From NCBI GenBank assembly GCA_902493855.1, contig CABUQV010000009.1, positions 1 through 64,000 of the forward strand: DNA of 64,000 nt. Direction: 5' to 3'. This DNA is from an uncultured Collinsella sp. Its GTDB lineage: Bacteria; Actinomycetota; Coriobacteriia; Coriobacteriales; Coriobacteriaceae. Positions 63,183-64,000 of this stretch are shown piece after piece. The translations under genes and the position numbers were made by a program. A model generated the notes under the pieces. It ran no database searches, was not told where the DNA came from, and saw nothing but the letters and a program-made list of their open reading frames with translations. Positions within the stretch are counted from its first letter, which is position 1. Each line of letters opens with the position of its first letter.

Positions 63183-64000
63183 ATGCCCAGAGTTCAATCA
63201 CGTCGCTCGTTTCTTCTCGGCCTAGCCTCGATCATCGGCTTATCCGCGTCACGCCCAACAAGAGTATTCGCTGCCGACTCAAACTCATCCGTCGCTTTTA
63301 CATCAGACCTAGCACAAGACTACGCGCTTTCCCTGTTGCCCATCGTCGACGGATCCGCGAACTTAGAGATCGAGCAAATCGTTCCCGTATGCCAACAAAT
63401 CGGCCTTATCTGTGGCTATGAAATCAGTGTCACAAGGGAAGGAAGCCCTTACGGTTATTTAATACTTGACGCATCATATCCTGGGCTTCTGAAGGAGATA
63501 ACCCTCGGCGATACCATTCTTCCGATTTCAGCTTCTCTATCAAACGCCATTTCAACTTATTCCGGCCAACAGGCCACAAACCCAACCGTACTAATTTCGT
63601 ACAACGATATTGAATATGGAACTTTGGTGCCAGGAACTAGAGACTGTGTAACCAACTATAACAATATACGGTCTGTCCCGATTGTCACCGAAAAGGGTAT
63701 AGCACCTCAAAGCAATAACCCAACTTCATGGAATGCAGTCATTATCAATGAAGATGACTTGATGTTGCATTTCCAAATAGACGATTTAAACGGAATACCG
63801 TTCCGAGGAGTCTCGGAATCATTAGTTGAAGCCCGCACTAATAAGTATGCATGCGTCGTTTCTGCCTTGTACGCTGTATCAATGCATTACGGTCTCACCA
63901 GTTCAAACGCTAATCAATTTAATCCCGATTATTATAAAGAAATATGGAACGTCACTGGCACAACAACGTATAAGACCAATGATCAGGGCGTCGAGTACGG
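63183..64000 (+). CDS. Secreted papain-like cysteine peptidase candidate, incomplete
   Basis: An open frame of 272 codons from ATG 63183 to the window edge, with AGGAG 7 bases before the start. The N terminus MPRVQSRRSFLLGLASIIGL is a signal peptide with two arginines, which may use Tat or Sec, with VFAAD as cleavage region. Residues about 45-215 look like a propeptide: GYLILDASYPGLLKEITLGD resembles the pro-region of streptopain-like C10 peptidases. NKYACVVSALYAVSMHYG (about 225-242) has the form of a cysteine nucleophile at the start of a helix, as in C10/C39 families. The expected His lies beyond the window. AT-rich codons unlike the neighbours suggest recent acquisition. Confidence 0.65.
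   Translation, partial: MPRVQSRRSFLLGLASIIGLSASRPTRVFAADSNSSVAFTSDLAQDYALSLLPIVDGSANLEIEQIVPVCQQIGLICGYEISVTREGSPYGYLILDASYPGLLKEITLGDTILPISASLSNAISTYSGQQATNPTVLISYNDIEYGTLVPGTRDCVTNYNNIRSVPIVTEKGIAPQSNNPTSWNAVIINEDDLMLHFQIDDLNGIPFRGVSESLVEARTNKYACVVSALYAVSMHYGLTSSNANQFNPDYYKEIWNVTGTTTYKTNDQGVEY

Overview
The window looks like a chromosomal segment of a Collinsella-type gut actinobacterium (class Coriobacteriia). The reasons are the high GC, the gene content (type III glutamine synthetase, GatCAB, a UPF0210/PFL-like protein, a sortase pilus locus, many family 1 ABC exporters) and the abundance of intergenic palindromes with a CCTGTCCC-type loop. The genus is an inference; there is no rRNA here to fix it. 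I find 45 protein genes (the last runs off the right edge), one tRNA-Glu(UUC), one tmRNA, many terminators and at least five families of non-coding repeat.

Left part (1-16.5 kb). Two iron-type polyol/alcohol dehydrogenases on the minus strand are followed by a plus-strand operon of two TPR-like proteins and a single-chain MurT-GatD, the enzyme pair that amidates peptidoglycan lipid II. Next come tRNA-Glu with a decayed duplicate of its 3' end, a 231-bp inverted-repeat element and glutamine synthetase III. A one-carbon operon follows: metF, a stand-alone methionine synthase activation domain and a short MetH without that domain, so the two gene products must cooperate. A UPF0210 protein closes this part.

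Middle (16.5-41 kb). This holds a methyltransferase, YhbY, a 999-residue ATPase/winged-helix regulator, amino-sugar genes (nagB, crr-like EIIA, glmM), rplM-rpsI, a patatin-like lipase and tmRNA beside a 62-bp repeat array. Then come a metal P-type ATPase with a small membrane partner, a YbtPQ/IrtAB-like ABC pair with a divergent AraC regulator, an AAA_14/DUF4143 ATPase, and gatCAB.

Right part (41-64 kb). A sortase-assembled pilus locus reads leftward (tip adhesin, minor pilin, backbone pilin, a small peptide gene that resembles a type I toxin, class C sortase). After it lie a Cof-type HAD phosphatase, an MFS transporter, moaA and a moaC-mobB fusion, a possible nuclease-fold protein between two palindromes, a heterodimeric ABC exporter, a MATE pump with a MerR/GyrI-type regulator, and an incomplete secreted cysteine-peptidase-like gene with low GC.

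The least explained features are non-coding. Two nested-hairpin elements (16476-16609 and 37288-37430) share a 56-nt core with identical spacing but different, perfectly paired stems, and both lie in the sense orientation just after a gene. A tandem 62-bp array (26697-26970) has stems that show compensatory changes.
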